NCBI GenBank assembly: GCA_036365145.1
Contig: JAEOAD010000001.1
Coordinates: 104,533,001-104,597,000 of the forward strand
Length of the DNA: 64,000 nucleotides
Origin: Orientallactaga sibirica
Lineage: Eukaryota; Chordata; Mammalia; Rodentia; Dipodidae
Direction of reading: 5' to 3'
The stretch's first letter is position 1, and the number at the start of each line of letters is the position of its first letter. The translations under genes were made by a program, and so were the position numbers. Below are positions 35,321 to 45,614 of this stretch, piece after piece. A model generated the notes under the pieces. It did not search any database, had not been told where the DNA came from, and saw only the letters and a list, made by a program, of their open reading frames with translations.

Positions 35321-35430
35321 CTCCAGCTGCTGCAAGAGGATGAACACAAATTCCCCAGTGTTGAGTCCCAGGTTCTCTGCAGCAAGAAGAATGCTTTGTG
35401 CATCATCTGAGCTGCAGATTAAGATGATGA
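35321..35430 (-). CDS. GUCY2G: GUCY2G exon 3 (ligand-binding domain)
   Basis: 110 nt, acceptor ttacag|TCATC and donor CTGGAG|gtgagg. It starts in phase 1 (completing the Val codon begun by exon 2) and ends in phase 0. It encodes IILICSSDDAQSILLAAE followed by NLGLNTGEFVFILLQQLE, nearly identical to the recalled mouse sequence. Both splice sites are strong. Confidence 0.92.
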
Positions 35431-35531
35431 CTGTAAGAAAGAAAACAGAGTCAGCCAGTCGTTCATGCTTGTGTGTGTGGGGGGGGCACACTCATGCACA
35501 TATACACAAGCTCTTTTAAAAGTCTAGCCTA

Positions 35532-35748
35532 GGGTTGGAGAGATGGCTTAGTGGTTAAAGAGTTTGCCTGTGAAGTCTAAGAAGCCTAAGGACCCAGATT
35601 CAATTTCTCAAGATCCTACGTAAACCAGATGCACATGCCACCATGTGCATCTGGAGTTCGCTTGCAGTGGCCAGAAGCCCTAGTGTGACAATTCTTTCTG
35701 TCTCTCTCTCACACACACACTCATAAATAAATTAAGATAAAATATTTT
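35532..35748 (+). repeat. SINE-T
   Basis: gggttggagagatggcttag; 100 bp upstream of exon 3 in the transcript. Confidence 0.92.
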
Positions 35749-35764
35749 ATAAAAGTCTAGCCTA

Positions 35765-35923
35765 TGGAGAGATGGCAATTAAGTGCTTGCCTGTGAAGCC
35801 TAAGGACCTCGGTTCAAGGCTCAATTCCCCACCACCCACAAGGTGGTAAATGCATCTGGAGTTTGTTTGCAATGGCTGGAGGCCCTGGTGTGCCCATTCT
35901 CTCTCTCTCTCTCTATCTATCTT

Positions 35924-35978
<55 letters not shown>

Positions 35979-36042
35979 CTATCTTCCTCTTTCTCTCTTT
36001 GTCTCTCTGTCACTCTCAAATAAATAAATAAATAAAAAGTTT
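35765..36042 (+). repeat. SINE-T with (TATC)n expansion
   Basis: ggagagatggcaattaagtg (short A-box side), then about 15 TATC units at 35917-35976. Confidence 0.92.
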
Positions 36043-36324
36043 TTAAAAATTTTTAAATCCTAGCCTAAAGCCACTCCAAATAAGACACACAACCTTTTAT
36101 TTCCTGAACATACTTCAGGAAATGGGAATGCCTAAACTACTGCCAGGCAGTATACTTCCTTGACAGAGTCAGCAATACACAAGCTGACAGCCTTTGCCTT
36201 TCAGAAACAAGTCTTTGCTATAGTTCCCACCACTACAATGCACAAGTCCAAAAAAAGTTGAGATTATTTCTGTGCCTTCATTTCATTCATTTAATTGATG
36301 GAAAAGTCAGATCGATGACCTGGC

Positions 36325-36650
36325 TGTGGCTAGGGTGATGGCTCAGTGGATCAACCACTTGCAAGCATTAGTACCTGAGTTTGGGTTCCCAGCACCCGTG
36401 CTGTAATCCCACATGCTCTAATCTCAGCAAGCCTGGGACAAGAAGGGAGTGGAGACAGGAGGATCACCTGGAAGCTTGTGGGCCAGCTAGCCTGGAGAAC
36501 AAAGTTGTGAATAATGAAAGGTGAGAGCCTGCTTCAAACGAGAAGGAAGGCAAGAAATGACACCCAAACTTGTCCTCGACCTCCTCATGCATGCCATGAC
36601 ACACATGCACCTGTACTCACGCACATGTACACCTCATGCATACATAGAGA
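36325..36650 (+). repeat. B4-like SINE
   Basis: ggctagggtgatggctcagt ... gagagcctgcttcaaacgag. Confidence 0.65.
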
Positions 36651-36839
36651 GAACAATGACGTGACTGGTGACGCATCAGTTAGGAGGAGGTCAAGGAGAC
36701 CTACAATCAAGGACGTTCAGACCTTCGGAGTGGGGGTGTGGAGAGGTAGCCCTGGCGCCTCTCTTCCTTTCTGTCATGTCATCATCCTTTTGGAGGTCAC
36801 ACAAATGAGGTGGTGGTTTAGTTTTTAAATCAGGTAATT

Positions 36840-37128
36840 ACCCATTCTCTATCTGCTTCTTTCTCTCTCTGTCTGTTGCTCTTAAATAAATAAATAAAAG
36901 GGCCTAGAGAGATGGCTTAGCAGTTAAGCACTTGCCTGTGAAGACTAAGGACCCCAATTCGAGGCTCAATTCCCCAGGACCCACATAAGCCAGATGCACA
37001 AGGTGGCGCATGCATCTGGAGTCCGTTTGCAGTGGCTGGAGGCCCTGGTGTGCCCATTCTCTCTCTCTCTCTATCTCTCTGCCTCTTTCTCTCTCTGTCT
37101 GTCACTCTCAAATCAATAAATAAATCAG
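36840..37128 (+). repeat. SINE-T dimer within one target repeat
   Basis: A truncated tail (cccattctctatctgcttct ... AAATAAATAAATAAAA) is followed directly by a full SINE-T at 36899. aaatcaggtaatta flanks the pair. Confidence 0.88.
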
Positions 37129-37229
37129 GTAATTATAATCTGCTTAGATGAGCTCCAAGGATGTGCCAGGCACTGTGCTCTCCACGGTGGAGAGAGTTGC
37201 GAATAGGAGAGAAAGGTCCATATCCTTGG

Positions 37230-37585
37230 GGAGTGCACTAGCTATTTTATTTTCATTGCTGTTACCCAAATATTTGCGAGAACACATAAAGGAGGAAAGA
37301 TTTATTTGGGCTGGCAATTTCAGAGGGTTCAGCTCATGGTCACTTGAGCTCAGATGAGGCAGGCCATCATCATGACGGGGCAAGCATATAGAGGAGGGGA
37401 TGATTCCTGTCACGGCAGGCAGGAGGCAGAGTAAGGGGGAAGCCAGGTATAGCCTTCAAAGGCACACCCCTGCACCATCCCACCTCTTAAAAGTTTCCAG
37501 GACCTTCCAAAAGATGATCACCCTTTGGGGACCCAGCATATAACACATGAGTCTGGGGAGGGCATTTTGTATTCAAACTGTAACA
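37230..37585 (+). repeat. URR1-like rodent interspersed repeat
   Basis: ttttcattgctgttacccaa, ggaggaaagatttatttggg, and at the right gggcattttgtattcaaact. Same layout as the elements at 4.0 and 60.1 kb. It ends about 100 bp left of the tandem duplication. Confidence 0.5.
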
Positions 37586-37877
37586 GGAAGTAATAAACAG
37601 GTAGTGTACATGCAGGAAGATTAACACAGATGGCTGAAGACTCCCACTAGGGTGTGAGAAAAGGGAGGCTGTGACCCCAGTGGAGGAGGGGAACAGCTGC
37701 AGGGGAATCGTCTGGAAGAGTAAGAGTGAGTCTGGAAAAGGATGGCCATTCTGAGACAACGATTTGGAAAAATCTCAGCCTCCTAAGGCGGTGAAGAACT
37801 TAGTGGATGTGAAGAACACAAAGTAGCTAGCGACTAGTCCAGGCCTTGAAGCAGCACCACAAAAATAATTGCTATCA

Positions 37878-38065
37878 GGGCTGGAGAGATGGCTTAGTGG
37901 TTAAGGCACATGCCTGCAAAGCCTAAGGACCACGGTTCTATTCTCCAGGTCCCACATAAGCCAGATGCACAAGGGGGCACACATGTCTGGAGTTCGTTTG
38001 AAGTGGCTAGAGGCCCTGGCATGCCCTTTCTCCCTCTCCCTTTCTCTCTTTCCCTCTCTCTGTCA

Positions 38066-38109
<44 letters not shown>

Positions 38110-38111
38110 AA
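37878..38111 (+). repeat. SINE-T (duplication copy 1)
   Basis: aattgctatca on both sides; (AAAT)n tail. Confidence 0.93.
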
Positions 38112-38396
38112 AAGAATTGCTATCATATATTAGCTAAATACCTATCCAAACACAGGGCTAAGCCCTTTATTACCCTACCTTCTGATAAGGGAAGAACAGT
38201 GGTTGTATCCATTTTCCACTTAAGGTATCTAAAGCACAGAGAAGTTAAGGTTCTTGATTTCTAGGGGAGAGACTGGAGTCAGAACTAAGTTGTGTCTGTC
38301 ACTAGAACCCAGGCTTTGAGCAACTAACAAAGTCCAAACTCAGCCTATGCTTCTAGAATGTGTTCTGTGCATCACAACACCATATAATCTGAGATT

Positions 38397-38565
38397 TTTT
38401 TTTTAATTTTTTTTAATTTTTTGGTTTTTTGAGGTAGGGTTTTACTCTAGCTCAGGCTGACCTGGAATTCACTCTGTAGTCTCAGGGTGGCCTTGAACTC
38501 ACCGTGATCCTCCTACCTCTGCCTCACAAGTGCTGGGATTAAAGGCGTGCACCACCACACCCATC
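38397..38565 (-). repeat. B1-like SINE (duplication copy 1)
   Basis: ataatctgagattttt on both sides; ggtagggttttactctagct. Confidence 0.93.
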
Positions 38566-38667
38566 ATAATCTGAGATTTTTATATCAGACCAAACAAAAA
38601 GAAAGTTAGTGATGTCAAACAAAGAATGAAATTGCTTATATATATCATTAAATTTGTACCCTTCTCC

Positions 38668-38858
38668 ATATTTATTTACAAGCAGAGAGAGAGAGAGAGA
38701 GAGAGAAAGGGGAAGCCAGGGTCTCCAGCCACTGCAAATGAACTCCAGGTGCACACGCCACCTTGTGTATCTGGCTCTCCATGGGTCCTGGGGACTTGAA
38801 CCATGGTCTTGTGCTTTGCAGGCAAGTGCCTTAACCACTAAGCCATCTCTCCAGCCCT
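38668..38858 (-). repeat. SINE-T (duplication copy 1)
   Basis: acaagcagagagagagagag ... aagccatctctccagccc; 130 bp from exon 2A. Confidence 0.92.
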
Positions 38859-38909
38859 TCCATCTGATTTTTATATTCATAGGAAAATGAATCTTAAAAT
38901 GAAAAAATT

Positions 38910-39000
38910 TGGCAGTGGATGACACATTTCTGAGATCTTCTACTTACCCCTGGCAATGGATGACACATTTCTGAGATCTTCTACTTACCCCTGGCAGTGG
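38910..39000 (-). repeat. Microtandem repeat of exon 2A donor (41-nt unit)
   Basis: The end of exon 2A plus its 5' splice site is repeated with a 41-nt period: donors at 38988 and 38947, then a truncated third copy without a donor. Use of the second donor reads through GGT AAG TAG and stops at once. Confidence 0.88.
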
Positions 39001-39340
39001 ATGACACATTTCTGAGATCTTCCTGCAGAAGGTCTGGGCTGCTACTGTTGGTGTATCTCACGCTGGCAGTGATGGTAAAGTGCGACTGGAGTTCATCCTC
39101 CACAGTCCTCCACAACACATCCACCCCACCCCCGAGGGAAACCCCAGAGGAGCCTCCAAGCATCCCAATGTGTTCCCAGCCCAGGTACCGGAGGCTCTTC
39201 TGAAGCACGTCAACAATTGCCTGCTTGGGTGGCACAACTGCCACACAGGTGTCGTACAAGAAGTGATTTTCCAGGATTGCTGTTTGTCCAACAAAGTCAA
39301 ACATGGGAATGTTCCACTCAGAAGCCAGCAGACCAACCAC
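38989..39340 (-). CDS. GUCY2G: GUCY2G exon 2, copy A (nearer exon 3)
   Basis: Same boundaries, phases and length (352 nt) as copy B. It encodes the same stretch of the ligand-binding domain with SVRYTNSS and LWRTVEDE. If spliced after copy B the frame is shifted and a TGA appears as the eighth codon. A second donor lies 41 nt downstream of the first in the transcript. The intronic sequence just before the acceptor is SINE-derived. Mouse has Lys at the LWK position, as in copy B; this comparison is from memory. Confidence 0.9.
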
Positions 39341-39366
39341 CTTGAACGTAAACAGGAAGTTGTCTT

Positions 39367-39550
39367 CAGGCTCAGCAGTTAAGACACTTGCATGCAAGGC
39401 CTAGCGACTAGGGTTCAGTCCCCAGTACCCATGGGGAGCCAGATGCACAAGGTGGTGGTGCACACGTCTGGAGTTTGTTTGCAGTGACTAGAGGCCTTGA
39501 CATCCCCATTCTCTCTCTCTCTCAAATAAATAAAATAAATAAATAAATGT
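39367..39550 (+). repeat. SINE-T beside exon 2A acceptor
   Basis: Starts within ttcaggctcagcagttaaga, truncated at its 5' end, 27 bp from the exon 2A acceptor. Confidence 0.9.
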
Positions 39551-39699
39551 ATAAAACATTCAAAAAATAGTTTAAAAGGATGTCTTCGCATATGGAGACT
39601 ACTCATCACTCAAACCTTGCTATAAAGCATCCACATACTCTTCAGGTTCAGGGAGTATAAGGGTCATATAGGATCTCAGAGGGCAATGATAATGCATCC

Positions 39700-39915
39700 G
39701 GGCATTTGTTGAACATTTAGTATGTGCTAAACATGCTACTAGGAGCTTACATATTTCACTTCAACTTTGATGGCATTCCTATGAGGTAGGTACAACAACT
39801 ATCCCCACCTCCCATTTTGCGGGAGAATACATGGAGCCTCAGGGATGTAAATTACGTAGGTAGGAAACGGTGAAGCGGGGTGGAACTCAAGCCGTGTGCT
39901 TCCAGAGCCCACGCT
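39700..39915 (-). repeat. MIR-like SINE (duplication copy 1)
   Basis: agtatgtgctaaacatgcta, cctatgaggtaggtacaaca, ccagagcccacgctt. Confidence 0.6.
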
Positions 39916-40087
39916 TACAGCTACTCATTCTCTTTCTTCCTCAAATTGCACCTTGCTCACTGCTTACGCATTCTCTTTAAGATCCTACACGTTTTAGATA
40001 ACTGTGGAGACATTTATCTTAAAGAGGTCTGTGGTCTATTATAGGAACAAAGATGTATAACAACAGCTCTTGAAATAAAAATATCCT

Positions 40088-40305
40088 CAAGACTGGGGAG
40101 ATGGCTCAGTTGGTAAAGTACTTGCCTTGCAAGTGTGAGGACCTGAGTTCAATTCCCAGGACCTATGCCAGGTATGGTGGCATGCTCTTATAATTCCGGC
40201 ACTGGGGAGGCAGAGACAAATGGATCCCTAGGACCCTCTGGTCAGCTAGTATACCCTGCAGGTGAGTTCTAGGCCCATTACAGATTGTCTCAACAACAAC
40301 AAAAA
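40088..40305 (+). repeat. B4-like SINE (duplication copy 1)
   Basis: gactggggagatggctcagt ... attacagattgtctcaacaa. Confidence 0.88.
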
Positions 40306-40307
40306 GT

Positions 40308-40506
40308 TGGGCCGGAGAGATGGCTTAGCAGTTAAGACCCTTGCCTGCAAAGCCTAAGGACCCAGGTTTGATTCCCCAGTACCCACGTAAAGCTAGATGC
40401 ACAAGGTGGTGCATGTATCAGGAGTTCGTTTGCAGTGGCTGGAGATCTTAGTGTGCCCATTCTCTCTTCCTCTTTCTCTCTCTCTCATAAATAAATAATT
40501 TTTTTA
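40308..40506 (+). repeat. SINE-T (duplication copy 1)
   Basis: gggccggagagatggcttag ... cataaataaataattttt. Confidence 0.93.
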
Positions 40507-41117
40507 AATGCAGGCAGAATCCAAGGTTATCCTCTGGCCTCCACATGTATGAGTGCACACCATACTAAACACACATGAACACATACACGTGTGTGTATAC
40601 ACACATTCATACACAAGAATGAAATAGTCTCTTTAGGATTTAAAGAATAAATTACTTGATTTTGCTTCTAAGACATTTAATTTAGAAGGAATTATCAACT
40701 GCATGTGGATTGTCAATCTTAATCCCTGTAAGAATTCTAACACAAATTAACAGTTTACATAAATGATCTTAAATAATAAGGAAATGCAATGTCTGGCAAA
40801 AAAAAACCATGAAGAGTGGTATTCTCTACTTATCAGGAATCTATTTCTTGACCTCCTGCAAATAGGAAACAAATTCACATATGCATACATATCCACTCCT
40901 ATATAGATTAGTTAGAACAGTGGAGGAGGGGAACAGCTGCAGGGGAATCGTCTGGAAGAGTAAGAGTGAGTCTGGAAAAGGATGGCCATTCTGAGACAAC
41001 GATTTGGAAAAATCTCAGCCTCCTAAGGCGGTGAAGAACTTAGTGGATGTGAAGAACACAAAGTAGCTAGCGACTAGTCCAGGCCTTGAAGCAGCACCAC
41101 AAAAATAATTGCTATCA

Positions 41118-41313
41118 GGGCTGGAGAGATGGCTTAGTGGTTAAGGCACATGCCTGCAAAGCCTAAGGACCACGGTTCTATTCTCCAGGTCCCACATAAG
41201 CCAGATGCACAAGGGGGCACACATGTCTGGAGTTCGTTTGAAGTGGCTAGAGGCCCTGGCATGCCCTTTCTCCCTCTCCCTTTCTCTCTTTCTCTCTTTC
41301 CCTCTCTCTGTCA

Positions 41314-41357
<44 letters not shown>

Positions 41358-41361
41358 AAAA
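41118..41361 (+). repeat. SINE-T (duplication copy 2)
   Basis: As in copy 1 with longer CT and AAAT tracts. Confidence 0.93.
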
Positions 41362-41641
41362 GAATTGCTATCATATATTAGCTAAATACCTATCCAAACA
41401 CAGGGCTAAGCCCTTCATTACCCTGCCTTCTGATAAGGGAAGAACAGTGGTTGTATCCATTTTCCACTTAAGGTATCTAAAGCACAGAGAAGTTAAGGTT
41501 CTTGATTTCTAGGGGAGAGACTGGAGTCAGAACTAAGTTGTGTCTGTCACTAGAGCCCAGGCTTTGAGCAACTAACAAAGTCCAAACTCAGCCTATGCTT
41601 CTAGAATGTGTTCTGTGCATCACAACACCATATAATCTGAG

Positions 41642-41818
41642 ATTTTTTTTAAATTTTTTTTAATTTTTTGGTTTTTTGAGGTAGGGTTTTACTCTAGCTC
41701 AGGCTGACCTGGAATTCACTCTGTAGTCTCAGGGTGGCCTTGAACTCACTGTGATCCTCCTACCTCTGCCTCACAAGTGCTGGGATTAAAGGCGTGCACC
41801 ACCACACCCATCATAATC
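41642..41818 (-). repeat. B1-like SINE (duplication copy 2)
   Basis: Same target repeat as in copy 1. Confidence 0.93.
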
Positions 41819-41922
41819 TGAGATTTTTATATCAGACCAAACAAAAAGAAAGTTAGTGATGTCAAACAAAGAATGAAATTGCTTATATATATCATTAAAT
41901 TTGTACCCTTCTCCATATTTAT

Positions 41923-42102
41923 TTACAAGCAGAGAGAGAGAGAGAGAGAGAGAGGAGAGCCAGGGTCTCCAGCCACTGCAAATGAACTCCAGGTGCACAC
42001 GCCACCTTGTGTATCTGGCTCTCCATGGGTCCTGGGGACTTGAACCATGGTCTTGTGCTTTGCAGGCAAGTGCCTTAACCACTAAGCCATCTCTCCAGCC
42101 CT
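41923..42102 (-). repeat. SINE-T (duplication copy 2)
   Basis: Same as copy 1 apart from the GA tract length. Confidence 0.92.
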
Positions 42103-42164
42103 TCCATCTGATTTTTATATTCATAGGAAAATGAATCTTAAAATGAAAATTTCGTACGATCTTC

Positions 42165-42258
42165 TACTTACCCCTGGCAGTGGATGACACATTTCTGAGA
42201 TCTACTTACCCCTGGCAGTGGATGACACATTTCTGAGATCTACTTACCCCTGGCAGTG
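42165..42258 (-). repeat. Microtandem repeat of exon 2B donor (38-nt unit)
   Basis: Three consecutive copies of the exon end and donor with a 38-nt period (donors at 42247, 42209 and 42171). The unit is three bases shorter than in copy A. The distal donors add an in-frame TAG right after the normal exon end. Confidence 0.88.
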
Positions 42259-42599
42259 GATGACACATTTCTGAGATCTTCCTGCAGAAGGTCTGGGCTG
42301 CTACTGTTGATGTATCTCACGCTGGCAGTGATGGTAAAGTGCGACTGGAGTTCATCCTCCACAGTCTTCCACAACACATCCACCCCACCCCCGAGGGAAA
42401 CCCCAGAGGAGCCTCCAAGCATCCCAATGTGTTCCCAGCCCAGGTACCGGAGGCTCTTCTGAAGCACGTCAACAATTGCCTGCTTGGGCGGCACAACTGC
42501 CACACAGGTGTCGTACAAGAAGTGATTTTCCAGGATTGCTGTTTGTCCAACAAAGTCAAACATGGGAATGTTCCACTCAGAAGCCAGCAGACCAACCAC
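42248..42599 (-). CDS. GUCY2G: GUCY2G exon 2, copy B (nearer exon 1)
   Basis: Exon of 352 nt: phase 0 at the acceptor (ttcaag|GTGGTT), phase 1 at the donor (CCAGGG|gtaagt). It encodes 117 residues of the ligand-binding domain, starting VVGLLASEWNIPMFDFVGQ and ending SSTAR. Relative to copy A it differs at three bases: Ile for Thr in SVRYINSS, Lys for Arg in LWKTVEDE, and one silent change. Both copies are fully open. The donor is followed by two further copies of itself at 38-nt spacing. Only one copy can be used per mRNA, because 352 is not a multiple of three. Confidence 0.9.
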
Positions 42600-42625
42600 C
42601 TTGAACGTAAACAGGAAGTTGTCTT

Positions 42626-42808
42626 CAGGCTCAGCAGTTAAGACACTTGCATGCAAGGCCTAGCGACTAGGGTTCAGTCCCCAGTACCCATGGGGAGCCA
42701 GATGCACAAGGTGGTGGTGCACACGTCTGGAGTTTGTTTGCAGTGACTAGAGGCCTTGACATCCCCATTCTCTCTCTCTCTCAAATAAATAAAATAAATA
42801 AATAAATG
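42626..42808 (+). repeat. SINE-T beside exon 2B acceptor
   Basis: Same insertion as near exon 2A. Confidence 0.9.
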
Positions 42809-42959
42809 TATAAAACATTCAAAAAATAGTTTAAAAGGATGTCTTCACATATGGAGACTACTCATCACTCAAACCTTGCTATAAAGCATCCACATACTCT
42901 TCAGGTTCAGGGAGTATAAGGGTCATATAGGATCTCAGAGGGCAATGATAATGCATCCG

Positions 42960-43152
42960 GGCATTTGTTGAACATTTAGTATGTGCTAAACACGCTACTA
43001 GGAGCTTACATATTTCACTTCAACTTTGATGGCATTCCTATGAGGTAGGTACAACAACTATCCCCACCTCCCATTTTGACGGAGAACACATGGAGCCTCG
43101 GAAACGGTGAAGCGGGGTGGAACTCAAGCCGTGTGCTTCCAGAGCCCACGCT
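42960..43152 (-). repeat. MIR-like SINE (duplication copy 2)
   Basis: Carries the copy-2 deletion near 43095. Confidence 0.6.
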
Positions 43153-43327
43153 TACAGCTACTCATTCTCTTTCTTCCTCAAATTGCACCTTGCTCACTGC
43201 TTACGCATTCTCTTTAAGATCCTACACGTTTTAGATAACTGTGGAGACATTTATCTTAAAGAAGTCTGTGGCCTATTATAGGAACGAAGATGTATAACAA
43301 CAGCTCTTGAAATAAAAATATCCTCAA

Positions 43328-43545
43328 GACTGGGGAGATGGCTCAGTTGGTAAAGTACTTGCCTTGCAAGTGTGAGGACCTGAGTTCAATTCCCAGGACC
43401 TATGCCAGGTATGGTGGCATGCTCTTATAATTCCGGCACTGGGGAGGCAGAGACAAATGGATCCCTAGGACCCTCTGGTTAGCTAGTATACCCTGCAGGT
43501 GAGTTCTAGGCCCATTACAGATTGTCTCAACAACAACAAAAAGTT
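43328..43545 (+). repeat. B4-like SINE (duplication copy 2)
   Basis: Differs from copy 1 by single bases (ctctggttagct for ctctggtcagct). Confidence 0.88.
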
Positions 43546-43547
43546 GG

Positions 43548-43745
43548 GCCGGAGAGATGGCTTAGCAGTTAAGACCCTTGCCTGCAAAGCCTAAGGACCC
43601 AGGTTTGATTCCCCAGTACCCATGTAAAGCTAGATGCACAAGGTGGTGCATGTATCAGGAGTTCGTTTGCAGTGGCTGGAGATCTTAGTGTGCCCATTCT
43701 CTCTTCCTCTTTCTCTCTCTCTCATAAATAAATAATTTTTTTAAA
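43548..43745 (+). repeat. SINE-T (duplication copy 2)
   Basis: gggccggagagatggcttag. Confidence 0.93.
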
Positions 43746-44168
43746 TGCAGGCAGAATCCAAGGTTATCCTCTGGCCTCCACATGTATAAGTGCACACCAT
43801 ACTAAACACACATGAACACATACACGTGTGTGTATACACACATTCATCCACAAGAATGAAATAGTCTCTTTAGGATTTAAAGAATAAATTACTTGATTTT
43901 GCTTCTAAGACATTTAATTTAGAAGGAATTATCAACTGCATGTGGATTGTCAATCTTAATCCCTGTAAGAATTATAACACAAATTAACAGTTTACATAAA
44001 TGATCTTAAATAATAAGGAAATGCAATGTCTGGCAAAAAAAAAAAAACATGAAGAGTGGTATTCTCTACTTATCAGGAATCTATTTCTTGACCTCCTGCA
44101 AATAGGAAACAAATTCACATATGCATACATATCCACTCCTATATAGATTAGTTAGAAATGACTTTTAA

Positions 44169-44409
44169 TGGGCTGGAGAGATGGCTTAGCGGTTAAGGTG
44201 TTTGCCTGCAAAGCTAAAGGACCCCAGTTCGATTCTCCAGGACCCATGTAAGCCAGATGCAGAAGGGGGCACATGCATCTGGAGTTCGTTTGCAGTGGCT
44301 AGATGCCCTGGCACCCCTATCTTCTCCCCCCTGCCTCTTTCTCTCAAATGAATAAATAAAATATATTTTAAAAAGATAGCATTCCTTTGTTATTAAAAAA
44401 AAGAAGAAG
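44169..44409 (+). repeat. SINE-T with target repeat, right of duplication
   Basis: gaaatgactttta at 44155 and 44410; gggctggagagatggcttag. Confidence 0.93.
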
Positions 44410-44423
44410 AAATGACTTTTAAC

Positions 44424-44984
44424 TGGGGAATTATGGATGTGGAGAGCAAGAGTGAAACCTCCGTCATCCTCAGGGTTGACTATGATGGGAGTTGGCTTTG
44501 GACAGCTACAAAGGTGTCATTGGGGTTGGGGGGTTCAGAAGGGACCAAGGTTAAAAGTCAAAGGTGAGCTGAATTTTACAGCTTGCTGTAGTTTGGGGAC
44601 AAGACCTGTGATGCTCCTTCTTATCCCCTTTCCATCGGCATCTTTCCATCTGCATCCTTCGGATGCCGTGGGACATGAAGGCACGACACAGCTAATCCCA
44701 TTAACACAGATACAAAGTGTCTGTTTCCCTCCTCTACTGGCTGTCACTCACAGCAATCTGTCATACTTGATTCCTTCCAACTTGTCGTCGTTCCTGAGTA
44801 GTGGATTATACATGGCAAAGGAAAACCTCCTTCAATGATTGATGATGTCATATTTAAAACCAAGTGCTTCTTTTCATCTTAAGTTTCCTAAGCCATGTGG
44901 TTGACAACATAAGAGTCATAAAAGTCTATGTACCCACCCCCAAGTTCAAATAAAATGCAGGAAAAGACTACATGAACTGAAGTG

Positions 44985-45016
<32 letters not shown>

Positions 45017-45221
45017 TTTGGAAGGCTTTCTTTAAAGAATGTTAACAGTTCTAATTACACAGTATAATTACATCTCAAAAAATGGTCCCCAATACCCAGG
45101 CATCAATTGCTATAATAATGTGATCCTTATCAAGAGAATAATGAAATCAGTGATGTGAGGTTTGTGATGCTCCCTTCCAATACAAACTCAGCCAACATGT
45201 TTAGAAAGCTCTATAACCTAC
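44424..45221. other. Intron 1, 5' part
   Basis: No clear repeat except a T-run at 45000-45020. Confidence 0.45.
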
Positions 45222-45614
45222 CTCTGCTGCTTCTAGACATGCTGGTCCAAACAGGGCAGAAATCTGTTCTCTTTGGACCAGGTTGATGAAGTTTGCAAGG
45301 GACTCCTTGGCACTGCATGCTGAGTTGGTGTAGGTGAACTCCCAGCTGAAGTTCTCGAGGCCCACTGGCTCTGAGTTAAGCTTGTCCAGAGCAATCTGAA
45401 GCCCTGCCCCCAGCCTTTGTATGCTGTATGGATGAGAGATGTTCCAGGGAGCATGCAATCCTACAGTGAGCGTAGCAGCTTCAAGGCAGGTTACCAGCAC
45501 ACAGGTGAACAGTATCAGAACCAGTGTTGGGTGGTCAGCATGGCGTTCAGCCCCACGACAGAGTCCAGATGCTAGCAGGACCTCAGGACGAGCTCCGGGA
45601 GCCATGGGTGGCAT
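45222..45614 (-). CDS. GUCY2G: GUCY2G exon 1 (signal peptide, start of ligand-binding domain)
   Basis: 131 codons from the first ATG (45614) to the donor GAG|gtaggt, ending in phase 0. A second in-frame ATG three codons on (45605) aligns with the recalled mouse start and has G at +4, so it is the more likely initiator. A hydrophobic signal segment (LVLILFTCVLVTC) is followed by LEAATLTVGLHAPWNISHPY, the start of the mature extracellular domain. The exon ends in GPACLEAAE, which joins to VVGLLASEW of exon 2. NIS, NFS and similar sequons suggest N-glycosylation. The open frame runs past the donor for only a few codons. Confidence 0.93.

Larger units (their letters stand above)
37678..40917. repeat. 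Tandem duplication, copy 1 (3,240 bp)
   Basis: Head-to-tail duplicate of 40918-44157. Both copies begin cagtggaggaggggaacagc and end tagattagttagaa. The unit carries a SINE-T, B1-like, SINE-T, GUCY2G exon 2, SINE-T, MIR-like, B4-like and SINE-T elements in the same order. Differences are scattered substitutions and small indels, roughly one per hundred bases by eye, so the duplication is recent but not identical. No homology at the junctions was noticed. Confidence 0.96.
40918..44157. repeat. Tandem duplication, copy 2 (3,240 bp)
   Basis: Second copy, sharing every nested SINE with copy 1, which shows that the duplication followed those insertions. Indels include a longer CT and AAAT tract in the first SINE, loss of about 25 bp around 43095 relative to 39840-39870, and a different number of splice-donor microrepeats. 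Just right of it, a SINE-T has a target-site repeat (gaaatgactttta) that begins at the duplication end. Confidence 0.96.
8788..45614 (-). other. GUCY2G: GUCY2G gene, 5' part (exons 1-14 of a longer gene)
   Basis: Single-pass receptor guanylate cyclase G, which makes cGMP from GTP. In mouse it is known from Grueneberg ganglion neurons and testis. Fourteen coding exons lie in order on the minus strand with matching phases, except at exon 7. They cover about 775 residues: signal peptide, ANF-receptor-type ligand domain, membrane segment and most of the kinase-homology domain. The remaining exons, including the cyclase catalytic domain, were not found between 1 and 8787 and are expected off the left edge. 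Exon 2 is present twice. The assignment rests on near-identity of many stretches to the recalled mouse protein, such as GLNTGEFVF and SHGNLKPSNCLVD. Whether the gene is functional is open, because exon 7 has abnormal splice sites. Confidence 0.93.

Noticed and set aside
38539..38925. 128-codon frame (and its copy at 41786-42124)
   Set aside because: Made of reversed SINE-T sequence, in duplicate because of the tandem duplication.
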